A DNA stretch of 64,000 nt. Source: Nematostella vectensis (lineage: Eukaryota; Cnidaria; Anthozoa; Actiniaria; Edwardsiidae). The notes beneath the pieces were generated by a model. That model searched no databases. It saw only the letters and a list, made by a program, of their open reading frames with translations, and was not told where the DNA came from. Position numbers and translations under genes: made by a program. Positions 48,701 to 59,255 of this stretch are shown here, piece by piece. The stretch's first letter is position 1; each line of letters begins with the position of its first letter. The stretch is from positions 17,721,969-17,785,968 of the forward strand of contig NC_064035.1 of NCBI RefSeq assembly GCF_932526225.1, in the 5' to 3' direction.

Positions 48701-48774
48701 CGCTGGGCGCTCTCACCCAGAACTTGAATCTGTTTTACATAAGCAACAAACTCGACTCAGATCTCACTGTCTAG
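39728..48774 (+). CDS. PLEKHA8: PLEKHA8/FAPP2 homologue: PH domain plus glycolipid-transfer (GLTP) domain, complete, 15 exons
   Basis: Exons: 39728-39776, 39987-40103, 40957-41127, 41219-41334, 42379-42472, 42738-42778, 43503-43543, 43616-43677, 43991-44267, 44896-44981, 46083-46141, 46975-47105, 47460-47530, 48268-48329, 48586-48774. The total is 1,566 nt, 521 aa, close to human FAPP2. Residues ~1-100 are a PH domain ([12 protein letters not shown], then WQPRYFVLE, ending [15 protein letters not shown]) that in the family binds PI4P at the trans-Golgi. A helical segment follows (~120-180), then a Ser/Pro/Thr-rich linker to ~320, then the GLTP fold. Lipid-headgroup residues known from GLTP are present: D, N and K in [11 protein letters not shown] in LLWLKR, and H in [12 protein letters not shown]2 moves glucosylceramide from cis to trans Golgi. 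Exons 7-8 (linker) are the least certain. Introns carry several miniature transposons and a minisatellite. Confidence 0.96.
41978..42278. mobile_element. MITE family A, copy 2, PLEKHA8 intron 4
   Basis: Left arm CACCTATTTCAA...GTTGTCAGTGCAAA and right arm TTTGCACTGACAACC...TTGAAATAG are inverted. It shares TTGAGTTTATTTATCACCTT and the subterminal GGCAAATG/CATTTGTC motifs with the copy at 25,465-25,761. About 300 bp, non-coding, ending about 100 bp before exon 5. Confidence 0.7.
42880..43390. repeat. ~53-bp minisatellite with alternating A/B units, PLEKHA8 intron 6
   Basis: Units built of GATGATGATGGTGATGGTGG plus a variable tail repeat about nine times. The tail alternates between TTGTTAAGGAAATAAACAGTG (A) and TGGTGAAGGCAATAAACAGGG (B) for the first six to seven units, then B repeats. 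A dimer therefore expanded first, and single-unit expansion followed. Confidence 0.88.
44406..44587. mobile_element. Short inverted-repeat element with G-rich interior, PLEKHA8 intron 9
   Basis: The left edge GGGGCTGCAGCAGCATAGCC and the right edge GGCTACGCCCCTGGGCTGCAG are imperfectly inverted, enclosing about 140 bp with a G-run. The GGGGCGTAGCCAGG end motif resembles a family of elements seen elsewhere in the window (a diverged piece near 53,540-53,640). Non-coding. Confidence 0.5.
45241..45612. mobile_element. MITE family B, copy 1 (GGCCCGTACCCAGG termini, poly-C core), PLEKHA8 intron 10
   Basis: GGCCCGTACCCAGG at the left and CCTGGGTACGTGCC at the right are inverted. Inside are ACGGCTGAAAGTCCACTTTT and GTCCACTTTTTCGGATTTCGC, with long C-runs at about 45,511-45,533 and 45,568-45,585. 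The same blocks occur in reverse orientation at 46,352-46,634. Confidence 0.75.
46352..46634. mobile_element. MITE family B, copy 2, opposite orientation, PLEKHA8 intron 11
   Basis: GGCCCGAACCCAGGATTTTT opens this copy and CACCCGGGCCTGG closes it. GCGAAATCCG, GGGGCGTTTATTGTCGGATT and AAAAGCGGACTTTCGGCCGT are complements of blocks in the copy at 45,241-45,612. The two copies lie about 740 bp apart on either side of exon 11 (46,083-46,141), so they could pair in the pre-mRNA. Confidence 0.75.
47935..48105. mobile_element. MITE family A, copy 3 (short), PLEKHA8 intron 13
   Basis: The arms ATTGTCAGTACAAACGGCGAATGG and CATTTGCTGTTTGCAATGACA are inverted around ~120 bp. The arms match the subterminal sequence of the element at 41,978-42,278; the central TTTATTTATCACC core is missing. 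Non-coding. Confidence 0.55.
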
Positions 48775-50063
48775 ACTTCACTAAGGCCTGTAATAGTCCT
48801 TCTTGCCTCATGCTTTTACGGATCCCTCCGATCCCACGTCACCAAATACTACTGAGAATTTGTGTCTCCCAAAGACGCTAAACTACATGAGAACAGACAC
48901 TGTCATGGTTTGAGAAATGGTGCAAACTAGTTAGACTTGCATATTTTAATTCAATTAAATTAAATTAATAACAATTGGATGTGGCTTTCTATTGTTAGAT
49001 CGTGACATAAACACTGTCAAATTCTTTTTCGGGCCCGATATTAGCCCATAAAGGTTCGTGTGCCATTTCTAAAGGGAATAAGGCGAATTAGGTCATTTGT
49101 ATTTGAAACAGGACAAAAAGTACATCGCCGTCGCCTAAACCGGGCGATGGATTGCAGTTTCCTAATGGAAAAAGAAAAAAAAAACTAGGAGACCTGTCTT
49201 ATGCTGTAACCCCCCCCCCTTCCTTTACACATACACAAGTACCCTTTCCTTGAGTTTGGGAACCCCCCGAAAAAAAAACACTGTCTGGGGTGTTCTGCTT
49301 CAAGTGAAACAAAGCTTAATAAGAGCAAACATTAACTAATTCACAGGAGGTTAACAAGGGCAAACACTTGTTAGGGTCGAAAAGGTAACAAGAGGGTTTG
49401 TAACCCCGACCTGCTTGTCTGATGATATTGAAAGTCTGACTTGAATATTATATATCTCTGATACTATTATCTCGTGTTACTTTCTCATCGAGTGATTCTT
49501 ATCGCTGCAGTATCTATATAAGGTATGGTGATTCCTTATTTAGACAGCACGATGTAGTCGTTTGCTTCTTGCCCGTGACACCTCTAAAATTCGAGTCGTA
49601 AAGTGTAAATCAGCCTACGACGTGCGAAAGTCGAATTGTGTAATTCAGGCCTAGAACTTGTCGTAGCCAGGTCACTTAGACCAAATCGTGCTTTCTAAAC
49701 AATCCTTAATGATCGTTGCTCTCTATTCCAAATCATAATTTTAGTACCGGAACTAGAAATACCGTATTCCTTTCCCGTTTTCAAGTACACTCTGAGGGGC
49801 ATATGAACTATTCGAATAGAGCACTTAACAATCTGTTTTGCCCGCTCTTGCCAGTTTTATATTCCGAATCAATCACCGAGGGGAAGTTAAAAAATATATC
49901 TCATCCTTTGTTTCACAAAGACAACGTATCGTTGGTGAACAACTTACAGCACTCCCCAAACAAAATCAGCATGTGTGTGCCAGCAATCGATGCCTATTTC
50001 TATCTAGCTTTTTTTATCTCTTTCGAGCTAAAAAAAAGGAAGTTCATATCTTGTCCCGTTTAG
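48775..50063. other. Intergenic DNA between PLEKHA8 and the GPCR fragment
   Basis: Contains a weak ATTAAA poly(A) signal for PLEKHA8 at 48,954-48,959, an AT-rich stretch and a short C-run near 49,210. The last bases, CTTGTCCCGTTTAG directly before the ATG at 50,064, look like a 3' splice site, so a 5' non-coding exon for the receptor may lie in this stretch. The open frames at 49,716-50,063 show no recognisable protein. Confidence 0.45.
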
Positions 50064-50747
50064 ATGAATGGAGCGTCGCGCCCTGCGTCCCCTGATGATA
50101 TCGACGCCAACCATGACCCCCAGATGGACGCGTACGGCCTGGTACCCGCTATGTCCCTGTCACTACAGGCAGCCGGAGTGATTGGCATGTGCGCAACCGT
50201 CGTCATTGGCAACAGCATTCTGTGTGTGTTGGGGTACCGCCGTCCTTCCGAGGAATCCGGCTCCGTCTTCACTAACAGACTCGTGCTAGCCCTTGCGCCC
50301 GCATGCGTCATTACCGCACTCATCACCATGCCCCTCACGGTAGCTACACTGCTGCAATTTCGCTGGAACTATGGTGACCAGGCCTGCAAAGCCACTGGAG
50401 TCCTGACCTTTGTCTTCGTTGCCATGGCGACACTGGTACTGATTATTGTGTTTTGTCATCGCTGCGTTGCGTACCTTTGCGTAAGTGATGAAAAAGCGAC
50501 CAAGTTTGGGAAAAACCGCGCATGGCTGCTTCTGGTATTTATCTACATCTTATGTTCTCTCGGCTGTCTCGCTAGCCTTATTGACTGGAAGGCTTTTGCC
50601 ATCAACCCCGGTAGGGTTTTATGCCGTCTGGCGAATTCCCCGGTACACCCAGCCTACCGGGTTTATTACGGATTGTTTTCAACGGGACTCAGTGTCATCA
50701 GCATGATTCTGTTTGACCAGCCGCGAATTACTTATCATAACCCCTAG
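50064..50747 (+). CDS. Rhodopsin-like (class A) GPCR fragment, TM1-TM5 only
   Basis: 227 aa. TM1 contains the conserved GN (VVIGNSILCV). TM2 lies in LVLALAPACVITAL, but the usual Asp of LAxxD is missing. Cys 3.25 is in QACKATG, and TM3 ends CHRCV where DRY is expected. TM4 has the conserved Trp in RAWLLLVF, the second extracellular loop supplies a Cys (RVLCR), and TM5 is YYGLFSTGLSVISMIL. The frame then stops at about residue 227; TM6 and TM7 are not found in the next 290 bp, after which an inverted-repeat element begins. It may be a 3'-truncated pseudogene or a gene with a further exon I cannot see. Class A membership is fairly sure, but no ligand class can be given. Confidence 0.6.
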   Translation: MNGASRPASPDDIDANHDPQMDAYGLVPAMSLSLQAAGVIGMCATVVIGNSILCVLGYRRPSEESGSVFTNRLVLALAPACVITALITMPLTVATLLQFRWNYGDQACKATGVLTFVFVAMATLVLIIVFCHRCVAYLCVSDEKATKFGKNRAWLLLVFIYILCSLGCLASLIDWKAFAINPGRVLCRLANSPVHPAYRVYYGLFSTGLSVISMILFDQPRITYHNP

Positions 50748-51037
50748 AAATGTTCCTACCACGAGTAGTGAATAGGAGAAGCCATGAGTATCCGTCATGG
50801 CTGCCGAGCTACTAGGAAGCAGCAGCCGAGAGGAAACAAATAATGTTTTTTATCCGGGATAGCATGGCCCGGCTGCGCAGCGTCCATGCCTCCCATATAA
50901 CAATATGTCACCTCTGATAGATATATTTGTATGAACTAAATGGGTGGCCATAGTGTACCTAAATTACGCCCACGCAAAAGATAAGATCCTGACCCACCTA
51001 CTGAGATACAGAACAAGACGTCTTGGTCGAGAAAGAA

Positions 51038-51755
51038 GGTTGATTTAGATCCACGACGCCGGCAAGAGGACGCCGCCTCGCGCACGTTCGATTGCGTGCG
51101 CAAGCTAATTTTTGCCAGCGTCCCGTCCTGAAGAGGACGTGAAAAAGCATGAAATGCCGTCCTGGGGGTCGTTTCCCAAAACTCCCGGTAATTACGGGGC
51201 CCGTTAGGGTACCGGGAGAGTTTTCGGGATACCTTTCCGGGCGAGGAAGAGCGTTTCTCAAAGCTAGCGGTAGCGTCCCGGTTGTTTACGGGTTTCCGAA
51301 AAGCAAATTATAATCTTCAGAGTTAATGAAAAGATCGTCTAAATAATTATTGAATATCAATAAAAATCGTGGATGTCTGTAGCAACTGGTACCCCAAACA
51401 CTGCCGTGGCATCGGCTCTTTTCGAAAAAAAGACAAAGAACAAGTAGATAAAGTATCATTTTGTAGCAAAACTTCCAATACCTTCGAAAAGCTGTTTACA
51501 TCTTTTTCGGCGCACGGTGACAGCTAAATGTCAAAGCATTTGACAGAAAAGAAACCTGATTGGCTGGTAGTGATCCCAAAAAATGATGTTAGCCGTGATT
51601 GGCTCACTTCTTATCGGGCAGTGGAATGGTTTCCTCAAGTGTTGAAAACTCACTACAACTTGACACAACTTGAAAATGGCGAGATTTAATCGGGCGTCGG
51701 TGTCGAACGTGCGCGAGGCGGCGTCTTCTTGCCGGCGTTGTGGATCTAAATCACC
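51038..51755. mobile_element. 718-bp non-autonomous DNA element with ~54-bp inverted termini
   Basis: The left terminus (51,038-51,091), starting GGTTGATTTAGATCCACGAC, is the reverse complement of the right terminus (51,703-51,755) with about four mismatches. The interior has no transposase and includes GGGGCCCGTTAGGGTACCGG-type GC-rich patches. It lies between the GPCR fragment and the 3' end of the K2P gene (stop at 51,808), so the K2P 3' UTR may run into it. Two internal AGCC/ATTGGCT segments near 51,560 and 51,600 are repeated. Confidence 0.85.
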
Positions 51756-51807
51756 CTAGAGACAACTGAGGACGTGTTCTCTTTTCTATATAGTATCTTC
51801 ATAGATG

Positions 51808-54791
51808 TCAGGCTAGAAATACACCTACTGAAACCGAGTTACGCTTTCCAGTATCTGCAGTAAACTCTTGACGGCTTTTATTGTCATTCTTTGAAGATCT
51901 TTTACTGGTGACATCTCGGTTATTCTTAGAAGCGTTGTCTTGGTTCTCAGAAATATTCATGCAGCTGTCGTTATTGCGCAGTTCCTCGAGCTCATTACCA
52001 TGGTCATCATCCTCACCAGAGTCTTGCAAGTCCACAATTCTAGCCGTCAACCCAAATGTCTCCATCAAATTATTCATTGAGCAAAAAATACTGGATACGA
52101 ATGCCAAGCCAATAAACGCTACAGTGATGAGCAAGAAGTCCAGACGACTTTCGAAATGGGGGAGGAAATCCCCATAGCCAATAGTGGATAGCGTAATAAA
52201 CGTGAAATACAGGCAATTGAAATAAGTCCATTCAGACTTCCTGTAGTAAACAACGCTCGCAAGTAACGGCAGAACAACGCACACCGCCATCACAATGCTA
52301 GTAACCGCTGTCTTCAGCTCAAGGTGTTGCGGGCGCGGACGCTTCAAAACACGCATTTCCAAGAATTTGATGAGAGCACAGAGTTTCTCGGAAATCTTGT
52401 CTCCGATTGCCTTGAGTGTGAGGCAGGTACCAGGGATCCCAAGCAGCGCGTAGAAAATGCAAAACAAGCGACCACCGAATGTCTTGGGAACAATGTTGCC
52501 GTACCCTGCAAATGCAAGATTCGTGCGTTGAGAAAAGGGTTAATACGGCATAGTCAACAGTTCATTGTCACCAGTTCACGGTGTCGATGATTTTTAACGG
52601 AAAACGCGAAAAATATTCCAAAATTTTAAAAGCAATTTGTCTATTGGAAGTTTCTTTAAGGATGTGATTGATAATTAAGAGCGGATGACTTTAAATTGCG
52701 CGGATTCTTTTGACCCCTTTTGGTTGAGGTTTCCGACAATACCGCTTAAAAAAACGTATTTTAACCAGGTCTACAGGTCCATGGCGTTCTTTCCATGTTT
52801 CTGTTTTTGTGTTGTCACGTGTTTCTGTGGTGTCACGTTTTCTGTGTTTCACACCTAGAGGTTTTCCTTTCAGAGTCTGGGTAGAGCGATTGACAATAAT
52901 GCTGCGGGATAGCATGCTTTTTTAAAGCTAGAACCAGAGAACCGCTATATTCTTGGTAACCACGTTTTGCACGAAAAAATTAATATTTCATATTTTTTCC
53001 TTATGCTGGAGTAACTCCGGGATGGTATTTTTTCATATATTGTTTTAAAGTTGGTGCTGAAAACCAAACAAACCAACCAAAATCAATCAACGCACATTTT
53101 GTTATAGTTTTATCAAGAGAGCATATGCTCTCTTGGTTTTATACTAAACGATTCTGTATTTTCATCCATGTATGTTTCATAAGGTGTGTTTACTCTCGCG
53201 GGTTGTTAATATTTTATTATTTCAAAACGACTTCGATTTTTTTTATTATGATTTTGCACAAGGCTTGCACGTCTAAAAAAAGTAAAAAGGATTTTACTGA
53301 TGTTGGATGCGGTGTCACCGCCTGCTAGCTATATGAAGGGGAGAAAGGGGTGTGTCCAAGGGGGGAGGGGGAGGGGGGCTATTGTGCAGGTAACACGTTA
53401 TTCACATCACTCAACTCAACAATCTTCTATAAAAAGTAACAGACGTCTGTTTTGTTGCATTTGAAACAGTTTCCACGTCAAAAAATTCAAGTAACACCTC
53501 TTTTAAAAGTTCAAGTGACATCTCTTTATATGTAGGTGGTTCAGGGCCGTAGCAGGGGGTGGAGCACTGGTGGCATGTGCTTCCCCGATATTCTCAAAAA
53601 TTATAAGGAAATGACCAGTAGGGGCGTGGCTGTGCCCCCCATTGTTTTTCTTAATGTTTCTGTATCATGCCCCCCCCCCCACCAATAATTAGTTTCAAGC
53701 ATTACTTATGCGAGCCGCCGTCATCGTCAATATTTATTTTCCTCTTGTCTACGCAAGATGAAAGATATATAAAGCGTGCTGATACGACCCGCAAGGCCTA
53801 GTGAAGCAGATGTGCCTGAATGTTATCAGTTTGCCAAGAAAGTGCGCTTTAAAAAAACCCTGTATCCCTGTATACAAATAGTATACTTAGAATACTTAGG
53901 CACACCTAAGTATTCTATCTATAAAGTGAATTGCAATTAATATGACAGAGATATTGCTTGCGATATATTATATCTCGTTTGATGGGAACAAAAGGGCATA
54001 ATACATTTTTAAAAGAGAAGCTTTTCGTATATTAAATGGCAAGAGTCGACCAAAACTGCGAGTCGTATCTACACCCACACTAAGGTCTGTTGGTCATTTG
54101 TGCTTTGAAACGGACCATTTCTTGGCCAACCTCGAATAGAAGAAAGATTGGACCGGGCAAAAAGACAGTTATATCTCAATACTCGACTCTGCCTTCACGA
54201 ACACACCCAAACTTTGGGTCATTTATCATCTGCTCTGTGGCCGTGACAGAATTAATTTTTTTTTACATGCTCTGAAACTTTCTGATGATTTACATGCTCT
54301 CAAACTTTCCGATGAATATCATAAAATAGATTTGAAGTTAGCAGCCAATAACACTTTTCCTTGAAGCATTTATAAAAAAAACATTGAATAAAAATTGAAG
54401 ACTGGATCGATTTTCCATGTTATATTTTGACATTCTACATGCCTTAACTGTGTTTATAATGATTGTATTTTTTTTACAGTTTTTTCACTGACTTACCAAT
54501 TGTTGTAACGGTCACCATGGCAAAAACAAACGAGTTGCCAAAGTTCCATTCCAGTGAAATGTTTTCCATCAGTGGATTAGAGAGGAACGTTCGCGCCCAT
54601 CTGGAGGCGTCATGTCGTGAAATGTTATATTTTGCGAGGATATTGCGGCGGATTTCTACTGTTTCTCGAAGCTCCGTTGCAAAGTTTTTCCTCTCAAGAA
54701 GTTGGAATATAAACGCTCCTATCAAAAGATAACCTGTTAGAAGGAAGACTCGTATTAGTAGGACTATCGTGCTTGCAGCTAGCACAGCCAT
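51808..54791 (-). CDS. Two-pore-domain (K2P) potassium channel, two exons
   Basis: Exons (minus): 54791-54497 and 52505-51808, joined G|GG within the first selectivity filter; 993 nt, 330 aa. The start is the first in-frame ATG, directly before TM1 (MAVLAASTIVLLIRVFLLTG). Order: TM1, an extracellular cap helix (~30-75), pore loop 1 with TTIGYGN, TM2 (FCIFYALLGIPGTCLTL), a basic cytoplasmic loop, TM3, pore loop 2 with TLSTIGYGDF, TM4, and a Ser/Asp/Asn-rich cytoplasmic tail of about 90 residues. K2P channels dimerise to give a background K+ leak that sets resting potential. Placement of an intron within the GYG codon is a known position in animal K2P genes. The subfamily (TASK, TREK, TWIK) cannot be assigned by eye. 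The 1.99-kb intron has G- and C-rich repetitive patches (53,340-53,390 and 53,540-53,690) but no recognised gene. Confidence 0.93.
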
Positions 54792-56850
54792 GCTTTCAAG
54801 GGCTCTGTATACACTCTGTATACCTAATAAGGGTATGACTTTATCATTATAGCGGCTAGACAAACACAATTCCCCGGGTCACGTCAAGCAAAAACAAAGA
54901 TGCTCAGCCTTTTATTATATTCATATGCGAGGCGTGAATAGACCGCTGAGTTTGTGATTGCGCGGATTTCCTGCGGCTAATGAATAATCTAGCCTGCCAA
55001 AACAACCTGCATTTTTTTTTACCAGGAACCCATTAGCGGTTTTATTTTGATACATTTTTAAAGAGAGTCTGATATTTCATAGCATATAATATACGGGCAA
55101 AATTACGCAAAAGCATATTTTTTTTTTAGAGCAAAATTACTTTACCGCGATTGGACGCAGCGCGCGCTGAAATTTGATTTTACGTGGTTATCATTTGTTT
55201 TCAAATTGTGGAAAACATTGAAAACACTTGTGAAAAATAATCCCCACGGCCCATCCCACAGGAGCCCCGTCGCGACACGGGAACTTTAATCAAATGAACA
55301 ATGGAGGATTAAGTTTTTTTTTTTGGAGGAGGAGAAGGTCTTAATTTTTAGTCGCCTATGGGGAGGGGGGCTGACTATATTGTGATTTAGATTAGCTTCT
55401 TTTGTCATTTTTAATGTGACCCATAAGCGGACCTTTTCTTTTGCGGAGGGAGCGCAAGCCAAAATCTCTAGAGAATATTCGGCGAGCTCGCTGCTGGCCT
55501 AAGAGAGTAAGAAATCACAGCTCGCAGGCTAGCTTTGGCTAGAAATTCCAGAGAGAAAAAAACATTTAGAATTCCAACTGGTATCTGCCTGCTTAAGCTG
55601 CCGCTTCAAAGCGACACGTCATTTGTCGTATCTGTCGCGTCTGTTGTGTCAAAAGTTTGCACATGGCATGGTCGTATCTGTCGTATAGAATTGTTTTCAC
55701 TCGACAGATACGACTGAAGCGACAGACGGAAGATGGAAACCAGGCTATATCTAGGTTATATCTGTATACATGCATTTGTAGCATAACGGGAATACAATAT
55801 AACAGTGCAGGTAATCCAGCCAATCCTTGTTAGGCCTTACGAGCGGGCTTCTCGCCCCCAGGAACCACGCGGCTTAAAATTCAAGTTGGCGCCAAATCAC
55901 CGAACTGACAGAACTGAGCGGGTTTTCCGCGATGATAACACCGAGAGTACCGCCTGCAAGCAGGCTAGAGTAGTCAAAGTTGATTTGATGTGGTTTTGTT
56001 CTAATCAAAAATTGATTAGAAGCCAAAATATCCTGACGTCATCAAATAAAAAAAGGACCTATATTTTACGAAGGAAACATAGTATGGCAACCGAACTAGG
56101 TGTCATGTAGATGTCAGGTGTGGTGCAATGGGATGGTCACGTGACGTCATCGACGACGTCAATAAATTAAAACCACCATTTCGCCGAAACCTGGTATGCC
56201 TAAACTTATTGTGTCATGTAGATGTGAGGGGAAGGGGGTATAACAAGTTGGTCGCGTGATCTGTGAAATCGTTGGCGTCGTCAAAAAACAGAAATAATAA
56301 TAATATTTAGTATTTTTTAATTATTAATTATTAAGCGAAAATAAGCAAGGATTTGGTCGTTTGGAGCTCCGCCTTCAGCCAATGCCTAAATTTATTTTAT
56401 CGTTTTTTATTGTTCGTTCTGTTCGCCTAGAGACTGTCATGTCAAAACATTTCATACAACTAAATGTCTATACTGTTACCTGTAAGCATTTCCTGTGTTG
56501 AATCAAATCAGATTGACTTGGCATATTTGGAGGAAAATGTTGAATGACACATTAAATAATTTGGTTTACGGCAAACGTCCACACAAACGCGCCCGATTGC
56601 TAGTGTTATTGATAAATGATAACATACCTTTCCCGGTTAAAATATTTTCCTTTTACTTTCGACAAATATTCAGGCACCTTTAATATCTTCACATCCCAAT
56701 AAGATTTATCGAGTTCAAGTCTTATATTACATTTGTTTATCAGCTATATATAACGAAATTTATTTTTTTAACAAAACATTCTTTCAAAACGATCGAACTG
56801 CCCTCCCTAATCTTGGTGCATTAAATTTATAACTTACTTTTTTTTGGAAG
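54792..56850. other. Intergenic DNA upstream of the K2P gene
   Basis: Likely includes the K2P promoter (not resolved). Visible structure: GTCGTATCTGTCG repeats and an inverted CGACAGATACGAC between about 55,615 and 55,722; a direct duplication at 56,030-56,300; T-runs near 55,010, 55,120 and 55,315. No coding exon was recognised. Confidence 0.5.
56030..56300. repeat. Diverged direct repeat with CRE-like palindromes
   Basis: Two blocks share TGTCATGTAGATGTSAGG and a following GTCRCGTGA...ATCG.CG.CGTCA segment (from about 56,100 and 56,212). The first copy contains GTGACGTCATCGACGACGTCA, including a perfect TGACGTCA (CRE) octamer near 56,143. It may be transposon debris rather than a regulatory site. 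Confidence 0.5.
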
Positions 56851-56856
56851 CAAAGC

Positions 56857-56892
56857 TAGCCTCCTCGCATGCGTTTTGCGAGGGAGGCTTAA
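56857..56892. repeat. Short hairpin GCCTCCTCGCA/TGCGAGGGAGGC
   Basis: An 11-bp stem with one bulge around GCGTTT. The arm sequence resembles the arms of the hairpin at 20,200-20,291. It marks the left side of the GC-rich block before the LINE. Confidence 0.6.
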
Positions 56893-56899
56893 AGCAAAA

Positions 56900-58259
56900 C
56901 ATCATTCAATTAAACTCATCGTCTGATAAGTTTGTGGTCAGGTATCGGATAGCTTGGGGACCTCCTAACCAAGCGCACCCGGGGAGCCGGGCCTCCGGGC
57001 CACAGCTCCCCGCCCAAACAGGTGCTCGAAAAGGAGGGACTGAGGACCGGGGAATGGTACCTCCTGACCCCAAACATAACCAAGCACCACCGGAGAACAA
57101 GCACTTGAAGAGCAAAGGTCGGGTCACCACGGGGAGCCCGGCAAAGTAAAAAGCCAGCAAGTATTCCTATCAACCAGGCACGCAAACCTGCCCTGTGGCC
57201 AACAGGCAGGCCCTACCCATCCGATTTACCATCACCATACATTCCGTACGCCCGCTTGAGAAAAACTTATTCGCCTCGCCGTCTTGGTAGAAAAAGGTAT
57301 AAGCACTATGTATGGCCATTGGCCTAACAGCACGCTTCTACCACCGCCTGAGTAACTAGCTGTCCTACGGACTAAATCGTTCCGAACCTGGGAATGTGCC
57401 GCTCTGTATCCGGGCACTACATATACCCGAACACGCTAAGTGGGGAGTAGCAGACAAGACCCTTTGCTTACCAGCCGGCAATGCCCGATCACCTACTGGT
57501 GAGATTTTCCGAAATAATAATAGCTTAAAGGGCAGGCACATGCCTCATAGGGTAGCTCATGCGTGTACTCTGAATGTATTGTAACCATATACCATTACAG
57601 AAAGAGTTCGATATCTGTGTAGCCGCCTATTACACTGCCTCACACCCATATGCACGAACCCTTGCGTAATACGGGCATCTTACGTCGCGAGAGGGCTTCA
57701 ACGTCCCCGCCGTGCCCCTTACCTCATAGGAGAAGAGCCCCTTTGAGGCTGGGATTCCCCTGGGGTGATTCAGCTGGTAAACAACCGTCATTCTCCACGT
57801 GACGCAAGTCTCGAGGACCAATTGTTCACTCAGACTTCACTCTCAATTCATCTCTCTGTCCCTATTAGCAGTCCCATTAACGCCCCTCTTGCTTCCTAAA
57901 GCTCTCCCTGGTGGAAGAGAAACCGCGATTGTGCTTGGCTCTGCGGCACCGAGTGCACAGCATGACCTTATTTAGCCCTTCCCCAGGGCAAGTTAAGCGC
58001 CGAACCAAAGTAATAATAGGGGCTTGCTTATCCACCCACGATAGTAGGAGTAGTGGGCCTCGCTAACCCATTCGCGATGGAAAAAGCGTCGGGTCTCGAT
58101 TGCACCCCCGCGATATTTTGGACTGAAGGACTCGGTTTACCGCCCACGGTAGTATCTGCGCATGACTTCCTTTTCCTGCCCGGGATTGAATGGGCTAGGG
58201 CCTCGATTACCCATTCGCCATCGATAGGGCCGCCCTAGCCCGCCCTGACTAGCATGGGC
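56900..58259. other. GC-rich, CpG-rich non-coding block upstream of the monomer array
   Basis: The composition changes sharply from the AT-rich flank to about 55% G+C. No long reading frame, rRNA or tRNA was recognised. From about 58,020 the sequence becomes a set of degenerate repeats sharing GGGCCTCG.TTACCCATTCGC, which grade into the 37-bp array. It may be the 5' region of the LINE that follows, or a separate repeat; I cannot tell which. Confidence 0.4.
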
Positions 58260-58690
58260 TTGGGGCCGCCCTGGCCCTTCCTCTCTCGCATGGGTTCAAT
58301 GGCCGCCCTGGCCCGCCCTCACTCTGATGGGCTTAGTGGCCGCCCTGGCCCGCCCTCACTCTGATGGGCTTAGTGGCCGCCCTGGCCCGCCCTCACTCTG
58401 ATGGGCTTAGTGGCCGCCCTGGCCCGCCCTCACTCTGATGGGCTTAGTGGCCGCCCTGGCCCGCCCTCACTCTGATGGGCTTAGTGGCCGCCCTGGCCCG
58501 CCCTCACTCTGATGGGCTTAGTGGCCGCCCTGGCCCGCCCTCACTCTGATGGGCTTAGTGGCCGCCCTGGCCCGCCCTCACTCTGATGGGCTTAGTGGCC
58601 GCCCTGGCCCGCCCTCACTCTGATGGGCTTAGTGGCCGCCCTGGCCCGCCCTCACTCTGATGGGCTTAGTGGCCGCCCTGGCCCGTCGTC
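58260..58690. repeat. 37-bp GC-rich tandem array, about 11 copies
   Basis: The unit begins GGGCTTAGTGGCCGCCCTGG and ends CCCGCCCTCACTCTGAT. The middle copies are identical; the first ones (58,240-58,320) and the last are diverged. It lies about 470 bp before the first LINE coding sequence, in the same orientation. Confidence 0.95.
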
Positions 58691-59255
58691 ACATCTGTAT
58701 GGTGGTGGTGTCTACTCGATCTTTTTGCGTTTCCACGTCCCGCCGCAGGGGAACACTGCAGTTTCCTACCCTTTCGGTGTTGTGAGGTAAGGCTAACTAT
58801 CTACCGAGAGTTGACATGCCACAATGCCACAGTCACGGTTGAGCGTATGAGATACCTGTGGCGGTTACGATGGCGGCTCACCAAGCTACGTAGAGTTTCT
58901 GACGTATTCTGTTTCCTAAACACTTACGTACAGGGGGGATCAAGGGGGGTGGGGGAGGGGCGGTTCCGGGCACACTTGGACCCGATTGCTCGCCAATGCT
59001 GAGGGCAAACCTATGACACCCCCCATCGCCTAACACTTAGAGCTTGCTGGCTAGTTCGTGGGGCCGGTGGTAAGGGGGGGAGGGTGGGTGGAATGGTAGA
59101 TGGTTGCAACCAGGCCAGGACATAAAGATCCCTGTGGTAAGGTCACGTATGAATCGAGTGTGTGTGTGTGTGTGTGGGGGGGGGGGGGTGGGGGGAAGTG
59201 AACCAAACACATAGCAGGAGGCATGCAGCAAGGCTGAAATGGAGGAGCTTGAAAA

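Noticed and set aside
49716-50063. 115-codon frame just before the GPCR
   Set aside because: No recognisable domain; it ends at a probable splice acceptor and reads as intron or 5' UTR sequence.
54792-54869. Longer K2P N-terminus starting at 54,869
   Set aside because: That extension begins with TTG, not ATG. The first in-frame ATG is at 54,791, immediately before TM1.
56900-58259. Ribosomal RNA or tRNA genes in the GC-rich block
   Set aside because: No conserved rRNA core words or tRNA A/B boxes with a clover-leaf could be found.
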